64,000 bases of DNA from Hawksworthiomyces lignivorus (taxonomy: Eukaryota > Ascomycota > Sordariomycetes > Ophiostomatales > Ophiostomataceae): NCBI GenBank assembly GCA_002917075.1, contig NTMA01000001.1:1116001-1180000 (forward strand). Reading direction: 5' to 3'. Shown piece after piece: positions 11,225 through 22,583 of the stretch. Position 1 is the stretch's first letter. Every line of letters begins with the position of its first letter. The position numbers and the translations under genes were made by a program. The notes beneath the pieces were generated by a model. It saw nothing but the letters and a program-made list of their open reading frames with translations, made no database searches and was not told the origin of the DNA.

Positions 11225-12240
11225 CTAGGGAACAGAAAAGCGAAACAAATACTCACTTGTATTACAAATGAGGGATGCAACCGATGGAGACGTCTCGATG
11301 CCTCCTCTGACGTCGCTGCTCTCTGGCGATACAGAGTAGTTCCCGTAATCGCTCTCTAGATAAATAGCTGTCTGTGGCTGCTGATCCATAGCTATCGTCT
11401 TTCCGTCGCCTTTTGAACCGTTTGGGGTCCCCGATTCAGATTTCGCCACTTCGTTAATTTGGTCTTTGTTTCTTGGTATTTCAGCGTTATTGGCTGGATG
11501 GGACGTGCGAGAGTTCAAGTACGTTAGTGAGTAACAAGGCTGAGCTCCTCTCATGCGGAGTAAAATGGTATGGTTTTTTGTTTCTTGTTTCAGTCTGATG
11601 TCTTACTCCAGGGCCAGACCCGGGACCCGGTCCCCCCGCCTTGCCTTGGACCCTGGGTTGTTTACCTCAGCCTCATCCCACAGCTGGAGCCGTTTTCTGC
11701 GAGCGGTTAGAGCATGGAGTACGAGCACTCGTACGTAGACGTAATTGCTGTCAGCGGGAAATAGTATTGTGGTTTGAGCGTTCGCGCAGAACATTGGCCC
11801 TATGAAGGATACAGAGTCGAAGGATTGCGCAGTAATTTGCCGGGGCTGAGCGCCTGAGAAGAAGTCTTGGCAAAACCCAGGATGGCGAATTGCCAAGGTC
11901 GAGACCCAAACCAGGGTGAAGCAGAAGGGCAAGTCAGAGCAAAGCCGCACACTACAGAACAGGCGGAGGTGTGGGTGTCATCCCAGCTGGCCTGGCCACG
12001 AACCCGTCCTCAAACCGCCCCCATCTCTGTAGGGTTAGTTTTTGGCATTTATTTACCGTAAGCCCAGGATGCACACCCCTGTGCTACCGCTAGTCCAATC
12101 ACGCAGAAAAAGAAGACCACCTCCCTGAGCCTCCGCAGGTTCTGGTCCTGGGAGCTCAATCTCTTGGAAAGAGGCGTAAAAGCGCGTTCAGCTTTCCATT
12201 TTATTCCTCCTTCTTCCCCAGCTTCATATGGTGTTCTCAT
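11225..12240 (-). CDS. Possible three-exon hypothetical membrane protein
   Basis: I do not recognise this product. A phase-consistent model exists: exons 12057-12240, 11666-11853 and 11225-11539, about 228 residues, with GTAAAT and GTAAAC donors and CAG acceptors. Exon 1 encodes a charged N terminus and one hydrophobic segment (REVVFFFCVIGLAVAQGC). Exon 2 reads GAQPRQITAQSFDSVSF, which looks protein-like. Exon 3 is polar. The model is tentative: no homology is visible, the first intron is 203 bases, and a downstream hydrophobic frame near 11100-11200 might belong to it. It lies divergent to, and 186 bases upstream of, the gene starting at 12427. Confidence 0.3.
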
Positions 12241-12426
12241 TTGCTCCCCTCTATTTGCCTCTGGCTTTTTGGAGGTTATAATTTCTTGGTGTTCTCTCTT
12301 GTCTGTATTCTTTCTTTTCTTTTTCACTGTTCTTAAGCCTGTCTCTTTATATAATCTTCGGTATCTTTTCCTCTTGAATGCATTGAATCCGTTCTCTGGA
12401 GTGGTGTTTGCCAACGCAGAAACACC

Positions 12427-15301
12427 ATGTCGAGCCAAAACCTCAGCTTTTCCGGCCAAAACAATGGCACTTCGTCGGACCAGAATAACAACAATGATGA
12501 TTCGGACAACCGTACCGAGTTGGTTATCGCCATTGCCGCCATGGCCATCTCCATTGCGGCCCTCTTCATTGCTGTCCTCCAGGTTATGCAGCAGTACTTC
12601 TCATCGGCCGAAGGATACTCGTCATGCAAAGCCAAGATCATTGGAGACTGGTCTAAATTTACGCACCGTCGCCTGATTCCCACCCAGTTCCGCATTGAGG
12701 TCCGGTTCCAAGTGCCCGTGATCTTTGTTGCGCCGCCGCTCAACCCGTATGGACCGCTGGGCGACGACGATGCCAAGAAGATCGTCTACATGGACGGCAG
12801 CTTGGAGAACTACAGAGAGACGCACACCTGGACGCCCGAAGAGTTCGAGAGGCGGCAGAACGCCAAAGTCCGGGGGCCGGACACGCGCGAGACCATCCAC
12901 ACCGCCGACAACGAGCTCACTACCTGGCTGGCGCTTATGATGGCGATCCAGCGCATGGAGCGGGAGTCGCGCGAGTGGCAGCGGCGGATCTGCGACACGT
13001 ACGAAATCCCCATCGGCCCGCCCGAGTCGAGGCACACCATGGCGGTGGGCGTTCAAGAGAAGATCCGCTCCTGGGACACCATGCCCAAGGACATGAAGAA
13101 GCCGTACGCGACCACGACCATGGGCCACTTTGTCGAGATGATGGCCATGCTGGGCGTCTTCTGGAAGGAGTTCGACCGCAGCGACAACAAGTACCGCGCG
13201 CAGGGCAACGGCTTCTACGTGACCGGGTCCCTCGTGGACAACCTGGGCATTGCCTTCTCCTTTGAGAAGATCGGCAAGACCTGGTTCCAGGAGAACCGCG
13301 TCGTGCCCAACGACAGCGTCAAGCAGCTCTGCTTCGGCTTCTGTCCCACCATCTTCCAGGCCGGCCTCAAGACGCCGCTCTACACGGACGAGCCCAAGGA
13401 CGAGGGAACCCTGCAGCTCGGCACGCGCGCTGAAGTCGCCGAGACGCTGGTGTCGTTTGGGTGCAACACCAATACTGTCAACTACTTTCGCCTCGGCAAC
13501 GAACACACGCGGTACTCACATTTGTTTCCGAGTAAGTTCTCCTCTTCTTCTGCCTGTGTCTTTTCCCCTTTCGACCCGCTGCGTGACCTTCCCCCGCATG
13601 TGCTGACTAGTCGTAGTTCCCTTTGAGATGCTGGGCATGGTTGGCGAGCTGCTCCAGATTAAGCACACCACGTTTACCATGCTGCCCAACCCGACGTTCT
13701 TTACGTGGAACCGCTCGGCCTTTTCTCTGCTCAGCCTGATGCGGGGCTTCAACGAGGCGCTGCAGGAGGCTGGCCTGGGCGGGCCGCCGGCGGCGGACGA
13801 CTCACGGAGAAACAGCCGCCGGGGGGCGCCTCTCGGGGTCAGCACGCAGATGGAGGACATCCTGGAGGATCTCAAGAAGGTGCTGAAGACGGCTAACGAC
13901 GACGCCCGGGTCAAGCGCGAACAAGATTTGAAAGACTCTAGCCGCCGCCGCCTGGCCGAGGTCAAGAAGCTCTACGACATGCGCCAGCGCGCGGCGCTAA
14001 AGCGGAACCCCGCGAAGGCGGTGCCCGACTCCGAGTCGCGCGCGCCAGCGTGGCTGCGCGCCCTCGGCCACCTGACCCTACGGGCCGGCGACGCTCTGCA
14101 CGCGGCCGCTCTTACGATGGCGCGCTCGCTGCGCGGCGTGTTTGTAGGCATCCTCGCGGCGCTGGGCGTGCCGTCCGCCGACAAGCTGCTTCCGCCGGTC
14201 GACAGCCCGGTCATCCCGCTCCCGCTGGCCCCCCACGTGCAGGGGCGGCCGTCTTTCCCGCGGCACCTCGAGACGCTGCACGAGGCCATCCGGCGCTGCG
14301 ACAAGTTCCTGGGCCACAACTACCCGCTCGTCCAGCACGTCTTCGCCCTGCACCTGCAGGAGGTCCTCTTGTACCTCAACGCCTACCAGGAAGAGATCCT
14401 GCAGGGCGACGGCCCCCCCGGCGATCCCGGTGCCGCTCACAGCGCGTCAGGCCCGCACGGGCCAGGCAGCAGCGGCAGCGGCGGCGGCGGTGCCGGCAGT
14501 GACAGAGCGCACGGCGGCCGGCACAGGCGCGCAGCGGGGGGGTCGCCGTCGCCGTCGCGGGCCAGCCACGCCGCGCGCAACCGCAGCAGCATCTACGAGC
14601 GCATCCACCCAGCGGCGGCCGGCATTGGCACCGTCGCGCACGGCGAGAACACCTACGGCGAGGGCTTCGTGCCGCTGCACGCCCTCGACACGGCCACCTG
14701 GATCGAGCGCCACAACCTGCTCATGCGCCTGTACGTGCTGTTTGTGCGCCGCCGCGTGCGCGCCGTCCCCATCCCCGACGCCCTCATCCACTACAACCAG
14801 GTCCGCCCCCGCGTCAGCGAGCTGCCCCGCGACGAGTCCTCCACCGCCACCATCCTCTCCACGCTGCTGCACGACGGCATCGATGCCGCGGCCGCCGCGG
14901 CCGCCGCCGCCGAAGGCAGCGATGCAGACACCGGCGACGAGGCCGAGCAGAACGTCGGCCAGAGCTCCGGCCCGGCTGCTCCTGCTAGCCCCGTCAGCCC
15001 CGGCGGCGACCCGGGCCCTGACAGCATGCCGCTCGCCTCGCCGCCCGTGAATGGCACGGCTGCCGCTGCCGGCAGCCGCACTGCAGCAGGCGGCGGCGGC
15101 GGCCCACCTGGAACGCCTTCGGGTGACCAGCACGCAGAGACGTTCAGGCGGCCAACCACTGCCCAGGACATTGACGACATCTGGTGCACGCTCACGTTCC
15201 GCATGCTCTGCTGGCTGATGCTGCACGACTTCCACAAGAAGGACGTCCAGATCCCCAAGAGCGACGTCTACGACTCGCGGCTGCCCGTCTACATTCTGTA
15301 G
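12427..15301 (+). CDS. Large membrane-anchored fungal protein of unknown function
   Basis: Predicted 929 residues. Exons 12427-13531 and 13617-15301 flank an 85-base intron (GTAAGT...GTAG) with matching phase, reading SHLFP-IPFEMLGMVGELL across the join. After an Asn/Ser-rich N terminus there is one transmembrane helix (about residues 36-58, ELVIAIAAMAISIAALF), followed by QYFSSAEGYSSC and a region typical of a fungus-specific family. I believe some genomes label that family modin; this is from memory and uncertain. Near the C terminus are a Gly/Ser-rich linker, an Ala run (about 14883-14912), long Pro/Ala/Gly linkers and a conserved-looking end (LTFRMLCWLMLHDFHKKD). No enzyme motif is visible. 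It is probably anchored with most of the chain on one side of a membrane. Confidence 0.85.
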
Positions 15302-16048
15302 TCTGCTCCTTCATGTCGACTTCTTTCTTCCGCCGGGGAAATCTCATGCCTTGGAATGTGTGAGGGATTCTCTTCGGGGCTCGGAGTTAAAAAAACGAAA
15401 TTGAAACACACTGGTCTAGGCGGGTCGGGGATGAAAGGACATCGATAATGCATAATAAGCATGGGTCATTTTTTCAGTTAAGCATTGGTTTTGGTCTTTC
15501 TTTTTCATGTTCAATAATATCTAATGTCATATACCCCTATTTTCAATACAAGAGCTGCTTCGGATATATTTATCACTTAGAGAAGGCGTAAATACGATCT
15601 CAAGTTATCTGCACTTTTCTTGCCTTGTCTGGCCTGGTTGGTCTGGCTTGGTCCGGTTATATAACTGCGAGGTTGCATAGTCTACCCTGACCACAACAAA
15701 GAACTATAGATGATATATTCCAGATGATCGTCCGACAAGCCGCGTAATCGGTTAATGGGCTGGAATCACAATGGTCCCGTCAACATCGATGGCTGCCTGG
15801 TGATAACACCGAATAACACGTAGATACCTCCGAGATGGTGGGCATAGATCCGAGTAGAGCATGAAGAGCTGAGCATATAAAGCTTCGCCCGCTTGCAAGA
15901 AGATGGCGGTTCAAGATGTTATCTGATCTTCCAATTCAATCTAATCAGTCCTTTTTGTTGTCTCATTACTGCACCTACTCATTTTTCTCCCAATTGAACT
16001 ATTTTTTTGCTCAAATTTCCTTGTCGAAACGAGGCAAAACAAGAAAAC
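15302..16048. other. Intergenic, 3' of large membrane protein / OMT promoter
   Basis: 747 bases without a gene. It includes an imperfect CTGGCCTGGTTGGTCTGG-type tract (about 15628-15650). A TATAAAG box-like sequence near 15877 and CT-rich DNA to 16020 fit the O-methyltransferase promoter. Confidence 0.5.
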
Positions 16049-16970
16049 ATGTCGAGCGAGCACGTTGCCGGTTTTGTAAGCTTATCCGTGAATTAATCCC
16101 TAGCAGCGGCCTTAACTCCATAGCCTCCACACTAACTCCATTCAGACCGAAATCGTCGCACAGCGTGCGGCTGCCCTGCACGCCCACATCCTGTCGCTGC
16201 CAGCCGACAAGTTCAAGGCCGACCCCAAGGCCCTGCCTGCGGCCATCCAAGAATATGCCTCCCAGAATCGCGTCCCCATGCTCTTCGGCCCGTCCAAGCA
16301 AGAGCAGGCCCACAAGGCCCTCAGCGCCATGAGCCCCAAGCCCAAGGTGCTCGTCGAGTTCGGCACCTACATCGGGTACTCGGCCCTAGTATGGGCCTCG
16401 ATGCTGGAAGAGCTCAGCGGCTCCGCAGACGGCGTGCACGTGTATGCGTTCGAGCTCGACCCGGCCTTTGCCAAGATCGCCAGCGACTTTGTCCAGCTGG
16501 CTGGCCGCGAGCACCTGGTCAGCGTGATCCAGGGGCCCGGCGACGCCTCGATCAAGAAGCTAGTGGCAGACGGCACCATCCAGCCCGGCACCGTCGACGC
16601 CGTCTTCATCGACCACTGGGAGGCGCGCTACCTCCTCGACCTGCAGCTGTGCGAGGAGCTCGGCGTGCTGCACGTCGGCTCCAAGGTCATTGCCGACAAC
16701 ACCGACTTCCCCGGCGCCCCGGACTACGTGAAGTACGTAAAGAACGGGGGCAGCGGCAAGCCTGGCGCCGTGCGCTTCTCGACAGAGTCCCTGTACGCCC
16801 AGCCCTCGCCGTCGAGACAGGGCCCGCCCTCGGGGCAGCAGCCGGTAAGTCGCTCCCAACTTCACAGAGACTGAGCATGCATCAGACGCCGCCGACATGG
16901 CTAACCATCTTTGCCTCTTGCGCAGACTATTGTGGAGGTCACCACTGTCGTTTCTCTAGGTTCGGACTAA
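16049..16970 (+). CDS. Catechol-type O-methyltransferase (SAM-dependent)
   Basis: Predicted 256 residues. Exons 16049-16075, 16146-16844 and 16926-16970, all junctions in phase; the first exon encodes only nine residues (MSSEHVAGF) and the last only 14. It has the class I methyltransferase motif I at E80 (EFGTYIGYS) and closely follows animal COMT around the metal site: Asp165 (DHWEARYL) and Asp193-Asn194 (ADNTDFPGAPDY) match the Mg-binding Asp/Asp-Asn triad. It should methylate one hydroxyl of a catechol or similar diphenol, probably in the cytosol since no signal peptide is seen. It is followed on the same strand by an SDR and a secreted oxidase. The natural substrate cannot be read from sequence. 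Confidence 0.9.
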
Positions 16971-17441
16971 TTGAGGTCTTGAAAGAGTTTTCAAATTAGG
17001 AGTGGATATTCCCGGTCTAAAATATCTGTGTAGGGTTGTGAATATATGAATACAATGAGCTCTCAGACGTCATGCTTTAGAAGCGCAAGCGTTCCGTCGT
17101 GACATTTCTTGGCGAAGCGCGATCTAGGCCCTATCGCCCGTAGCTTTACTCCGTATCTGTGGGCCGATATCCCGCCTCCACTGCGCAATTGAGACCTAAA
17201 CTGAAGTTCTAAGCATACCAATGCCTGTAACTAACAGAGTTTCAAAGCTATCTATGACGAAAAAAGTTGTGCAATCTAGCCAAAATCGACAGCCGTGCAT
17301 TGCTTTATGCCAGCGTTGACTGCCCCTCCCCCTCTTAGCCTTGTCAACCCAAAAGACACAATTTTATCGACGCTGGTCTTTATCCCTCACTTCTGTTCCT
17401 TAGTTTTTGTCTTTATTCGTTCCAATTTCCTGTCATACACA
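16971..17441. other. Intergenic OMT/SDR
   Basis: 471 bases with no gene. It contains an exact TACTCCGTA motif (17147-17155). The last 100 bases are CT-rich and lead into the SDR start. Confidence 0.5.
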
Positions 17442-18179
17442 ATGCCGGTCTACTGCATCATTGGTGGCAACCGGGGTCTCGGCCTGGAGTTTGTTCGCCA
17501 ACTTGCCTCGTCGCCTGACAATATCGTCATTACCACCACCCGCCCCGATGCCGATCGCAAAGACCTCCAGGCTGTGGCATCTGCCAACACTCACATCTTG
17601 GATCTCGACACGTCCAGTGTGCCCTCCATCCACATCTTTGCCAATCGAGCAGCACGTACCCTAGAGGGCCTAGGCGGCGAGGCCGGCGCAAAGATCGATT
17701 ATCTCATCAACAGTGCTGCCATAAATGGCAGCCCAGACTCGCAAAACAGCCTATCTCTAGACCCAGCCCTCCTCATCGAGCAGATATCCATCAATGTTGT
17801 TGGCCCAGCGAAAATTGTCGAGTTCTTGGTTGACCACAAGGCACTGAGCCCTGCCGTGCGCATCCTCAATATGACCACCGGCCTAGCCAGCTTAAAGCTC
17901 AGCAGCCAGATGTCCCCTCGCAAATGCGTCGGCTATAGCATTTCAAAGGCGGCCCTCAACATGCTGACCGTCCACCAGGGCCACGATGTGCGGGAGCGGC
18001 TTCCTCAGGCGATCGTCATTGCTATGGATCCTGGCTGGGTCAAAACTCGTATGGGTGGCGAGGGTGCTCAGCTCGAGCCGGAAGATTCGATTTCGGGAAT
18101 GCTTAATGTGCTGCACGGCCTCAAGGATGAAGACAATATTTCGTTCTTCAGCAAAGACGGTAGCAAGAATCCCTGGTAG
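17442..18179 (+). CDS. Short-chain dehydrogenase/reductase
   Basis: Intronless, 245 residues from ATG 17442 (MPVYCIIGGNRGLGLEF). The frame is open upstream, but this ATG directly precedes the first Rossmann strand and follows CT-rich DNA. The cofactor glycine motif is at residues 8-14 (GGNRGLG), the catalytic Tyr165 and Lys169 lie in YSISK, and NSAAING replaces the usual NNAG. PGWVKTRMGG after the active site is characteristic of the C-factor/sniffer-like SDR group. It is an NAD(P)-dependent oxidoreductase of unknown substrate. It sits between an O-methyltransferase and a BBE-like oxidase on the same strand. Confidence 0.92.
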   Translation: MPVYCIIGGNRGLGLEFVRQLASSPDNIVITTTRPDADRKDLQAVASANTHILDLDTSSVPSIHIFANRAARTLEGLGGEAGAKIDYLINSAAINGSPDSQNSLSLDPALLIEQISINVVGPAKIVEFLVDHKALSPAVRILNMTTGLASLKLSSQMSPRKCVGYSISKAALNMLTVHQGHDVRERLPQAIVIAMDPGWVKTRMGGEGAQLEPEDSISGMLNVLHGLKDEDNISFFSKDGSKNPW

Positions 18180-18622
18180 GCGGGAGAGTTTTAGAGGGGA
18201 ATGACCTTTTTTGCTCCTTCTACTCTTTCGCCCAATACCGTACTCGCACAGAATGCATTCGATACCTAAAAGGAGATAATATGACTGCCGTCCGGGTATT
18301 TCTATCTCACATCAGATTCGTGAAATCCTACGGATGGAGAAAGCCAAGATCACTTCAGTTGCATGCTTTCTCCCCAGTTTTAATGAATGGCCAGGCTGGG
18401 AATTAACCATATTAAATCAACCGAGAGTATGGTCCCATTTACCTCTGAAAAGTTTTTTTAAAAAAAAATAGGTACAATAAATGAAAGAGGGAGAATAAAA
18501 GAAATATCACAAAATCTGCATTGCATCTAAAGGAACTTTGTAGCAAGAGGGCTTGACACTGTTTGCTTCGCTTCAATAGACCCAAGACTAGCCTGTCTGC
18601 ATTCTTCTAATTGGTACAAAGA
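18180..18622. other. Intergenic SDR/FAD oxidase
   Basis: 443 AT-rich bases with a T/A run near 18454-18472. No gene seen. Confidence 0.5.
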
Positions 18623-20809
18623 ATGCGGTCATCAAAGATCTTGAGTCTTTTGGCTCTTGGAATCGAACCGGCATGGTGCAATGCCAATTTCAGGAAAAAC
18701 ACTCAACTAGATCTCTTCGCGTTTGAGAAAGTGCAGCTAGATCCGCATGCTGTCGTTGGAACACGCCTGCAGTCGCTTATGAGCAGCGACACACCACCAC
18801 CACCGACCAACACCTCAAGCATTCCGAAGTGCAAGGTCTTTCCGGGCGATTCAAATTGGCCTTCACAAGCCGCTTGGGCCGAATTGGCTGCTGCCGTCAA
18901 TGGCTCACTACTGAAGCCCCCGCCGGTGGCCTCCGTGTGCTACAATGGCACAGCTTATGCCAACTACAATGCCAGCTCCTGCACGGCCGTCACGCACAGC
19001 TGGTCCACCGATTTCATCAGGTAGGTTCTAAACAGTAAGAATTGTATATCTTCAAGTTACAATATTGATCGAACGCGATAGAATGGACCATCCCATCGAG
19101 GTTGTGTCGCCAATGGTTGAAGGTCTGACCTGCTTGCCACCTGGAGAGGGCGGCACCGGCAGCTGCACACAGGTATATTACTTCTCCAGCATTTCTTTTC
19201 CTTCTATTTATTATATAAATGGGCTGACTTGAAAGGGTGGATATCCCGTTTATGTTGTTAACGTGTCCACTGTGGCGCATGTCCAAGCGGCCGTCAACTT
19301 TGCTCGCAACCAGAACGTACGCCTCGTCATCAAGAACACTGGCCACGATTTCTCTGGGAAATCTCTAGGCGCTGGTGCTCTTTCAGTGTGGACACACGTG
19401 CGTTTCCCCGCGAATTGGAGGAGATGCATTGAATTTGACAGCGAGCTAACGGGAAAAGAACCTGAAAAATATTGAATTCCTCTCCAACTTCACCATTGAC
19501 GGCTATGTTGGGCCTGCGTTCAAAGTTGGTGCAGGTGTCCAAGCTAGCGAAATCTTGAAAGTTGCTGCAGACAAAAAGCACATGGTGGCGACTGGCATCT
19601 GCGATGTAAGTGGACCGACTCGTACTTTTCGGCCTTCAAAGAGGACCTAGTTTAACTCGAGCACAGTCGGTGGGCATTTACGGGGGCTACTCCCAAGGAG
19701 GCGGACATTCTCCTCTTGGCGCTCTGCATGGAATGGGCGCCGATCAGATCTTGTCGTTGCAGGTCGTCACCGCAGATGGGCAGTTTTTGACTGCCTCGCC
19801 CACCGAGAACACAGATTTGTTCTGGGCCATCCGTGGCGGTGGTGGCAGCACCTTTGGCGTGGTCACCTCCATGGTGGTCAAGGCATTTCCCGATGTGGCC
19901 ACGTCTGTGGCCACCTTCGACTGGGGCTTGCGCGAAAACAACATCAGTGCTGACACTTTCTGGCGCGGCGTCGGAAGCTACTTTGGCCATTTCGAAAACT
20001 TCACCAACAACGGCCTGTGGGCGCAGTTTAACATCTTTCCCCAAGAGACGCTGACTCAGGCTGTCACCACGAACGGCTCTTCACCGCGGATATCCGTCTC
20101 ACCTTTCTTCGGCGTAGGCAAATCACTCGACGAGCTGAAGGCGGCCACCGCCCCATGGCGAGGCGAAATGGCTGCTTTGGGCATTCGGGTCGTTACAACA
20201 TGGGAAGAGTTCCCGTCTTACTATCCGGCCTTCTTCAGCCACCTGCCTCATACAGATACCGGTGTCATGCCATACAGCATGGGCTACGGGTCACGGCTCA
20301 TCCCACGGCGTGCCTTTGACCGCAACCGTGGACTCAATGCCACGGTGGGCGCGTACCGTGCCCTGTCCGAACTCGGCCACATGTTCAACGGCTTTCAACT
20401 GTCCCCGACGCTAGCCAAGAGCCGGCCTGTGGGCCCCGAAGGCAATGCGGTACTGCCGGCTTGGCGCGATGCGCTCAGCCATACCATCGTGTTTGTCCGA
20501 TGGGCTGAAAATGCGACCGCAGCGGAGCAGTTGGCGATTCGGCGAGACTTTGCCACCGGCGATCGTGGTCTGCGCCTTCTGCGGGACGTCACGCCCGGCT
20601 CCGGCAGCTACATGAGCGAGTCCGATAGGCTGGAGCCTAATTTTCAGGAGGCCTTCTTTGGGAGCAACTATGCTCGTTTGCTCTCCATCAAAAAGAAATA
20701 TGACCCACAGGACGTGTTCTATGCCAACACGGCCGTAGGCTCAGAGTTCTGGACTGTTCGTAGTGTTGACAATCTGCCGACAGAGAATGGACCATTGTGC
20801 CGGGTGTAG
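18623..20809 (+). CDS. Secreted FAD-linked oxidase, BBE/isoamyl-alcohol-oxidase type
   Basis: Predicted 646 residues from five exons: 18623-19020, 19082-19172, 19236-19397, 19459-19605 and 19667-20809, all in phase. The start is the ATG at 18623; residues 1-21 are a signal peptide ([21 protein letters not shown]). An extended N-terminal segment precedes the FAD-binding domain (PCMH fold: [15 protein letters not shown]). His200 (NTGHDF) and Cys265 (TGICDSVGIYGG) are placed for bicovalent FAD attachment, as in berberine-bridge-enzyme-like oxidases. [10 protein letters not shown] continues the FAD domain. The C terminus ([20 protein letters not shown]) is the BBE signature region. The enzyme probably oxidises an alcohol, sugar or alkaloid-like substrate with O2, in the secretory pathway or outside the cell. 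Exact substrate unknown. Confidence 0.92.
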
Positions 20810-21307
20810 GGGAAGGAAGACGATGGAAAAGCTGTGAGAAAATGGAACAAATACAACAACACAAGATATGACCGACCTTTTGATCTGAAAAAGCAAAAGA
20901 AAAACAACATGGTCTAAAAACTTAAATGAGTCACGATCTTCTAATTGAATCTGTATTAAGAATAATATCTCTTTTGGCGGAGCCGTTGTGTTCAAATGAG
21001 GAAGGTGTAGAGTTCGCTCCTTCGGTGGGAAAAGAGCCTACAGTTGGTCACAGTCAATGACTACGAAGCCTCTGCGACTTATGTCGCTCTGATTATTCTC
21101 ATTCCTGCGTCGTCTACCTTAGTCCAACGTCTACATCCACCTTTTCATACAACAAATATATTTATTGATACACCTCTAGAATTCACCTCTTCTTCTTTAT
21201 CATATACAAACGTATTCTTCTGATTTACTTTCGCTGTGGATAGAATCGGCGTATTGTGTGGCGCGTCTCCTTGTTTGCCTTCGAACTCCGTGTCTCTTTC
21301 GACTAGA
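20810..21307. other. Intergenic FAD oxidase/PAP2
   Basis: 498 bases, AT-rich, no gene seen. They should hold the oxidase 3' UTR and the PAP2 promoter. Confidence 0.5.
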
Positions 21308-22442
21308 ATGAGCGGCGACGCCAGCAACGGCTCAACCGGGCAACACGAAACAGGCGATGAAAAGAATGCTGAGCAGCAGAATGACTGGCACGATCCTTAC
21401 TGTAAATGGCTACCTAGGTGCCGGTGTTGCTTGCTCAGATGCTTATTCCGCAGAGTCATTCCCACGTTTTTCCTCTAGCTTTGGTATTCATGGTTCGACT
21501 GCGTGACTCTCATCTCGACAACTCTACTCTGTCTTGTTGTATGCTCTACTTTCCATATCCCTTCTCCGCTTAGGTTTACAGTTACTGCTCTAATTACCTC
21601 CGTGCCAGGTCTATTTTGCGAAACCGCCTTTCTCACGTTCATTTGCAGTGACTACTCACCAAGGTGTGGTCGTGTACCCCGAGTTCGCCTATCCTTTGCG
21701 CCGAGAGATCTTTCCCAACTGGCTGGCCATCTTTCTGATCCCTGTTCTGCCGGTTATTGTGCTACTTAGTCTACAGTTACGCATACGATCCTTTTGGGAT
21801 GCAAACAATGCTATCTTTGGCGTTCTCTATGCTCTCAGCACGACCACGCTTTTCCAGTTGGTCTTAAAGTGGTTAATTGGCGGACTTCGGCCACATTTTT
21901 TAGACGTCTGCAAACCTGACCTATCCTTGATGGAGAGTCTTGGACCAAAGCATTCTCCTTACAATGCTGCCGGCTTCCGTTCCATTTATTATACCCGCGA
22001 TGTTTGCACAGGAGACCCTAGGCAAATTGACGATTCGCTAGCTAGCTTTCCGTCTGGACACACTGCGGCATCGTTTACTGGGATGGTGTTTGTCTACCTA
22101 TATGTAAACGCCAAATTCAAGATCTTTGCTAGCCACCACTCGTCGATGTGGAAACTTTTGATGCTGTACGCTCCTATTCTGTTGGCCACGCTCATCGGCG
22201 GCGCGCTAACAATCGATGAATTTCACAACTGGTACGACATTGTTGCCGGCGGTATCATCGGCACGGTGATGGCCTTCAGTTCATACAGGATGTGCTATGC
22301 TTCAATCTTTGACTGGCGGTACAACCATATCCCACTGAACAGGTTAACTGCTTTGTCCTACGACAGTACCACAGTGGAAACAAATCAACCCGGTCTAAAT
22401 GCTCAGTTGAACAACAGCAAATTGCGACGAAAGAAAACTTAG
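21308..22442 (+). CDS. PAP2-family lipid phosphatase (phosphatidate/DGPP type)
   Basis: Integral membrane phosphatase of the PAP2 superfamily. The body is clear: a first membrane helix at 21479-21538 (FDCVTLISTTLLCLV), intron 21539-21608, then exon 21609-22442 reading VYFAKPPFSRSFAVT and YPEFAYPLRREIFPNW. The phosphatase motifs are KWLIGGLRP, PSGHT and the HxxxD of FHNWYD. The Ser-Arg pair usually opening the third motif is Ala-Leu here (GALTIDEFHNWYD). The 5' end is unsettled. ATG 21308 gives a natural-looking hydrophilic N terminus, but no in-phase intron joins it to 21479. ATG 21357 with intron 21402-21478 splices in phase, giving MKRMLSSRMTGTILT. It converges on the GH10 gene. Confidence 0.82.
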
Positions 22443-22583
22443 TTCTAGGGATGACTATTTTAAAACGTGTATGTCAAAACAAGCCTAGATATATACGAAT
22501 TAAAGAAGCTCGTCTCCCAATACTGTGAGCTATACTCTTTCTATGTGTTACAATTTGTCTTACACCGACGGGGTTTTGGGGGT

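Noticed and set aside
12027..12056. A 30-base intron-like segment (GTAAAT...CTAAC...CAG)
   Set aside because: It is shorter than a normal fungal intron and leads to stop codons in the required frame; the longer intron to 11854 keeps the phase.
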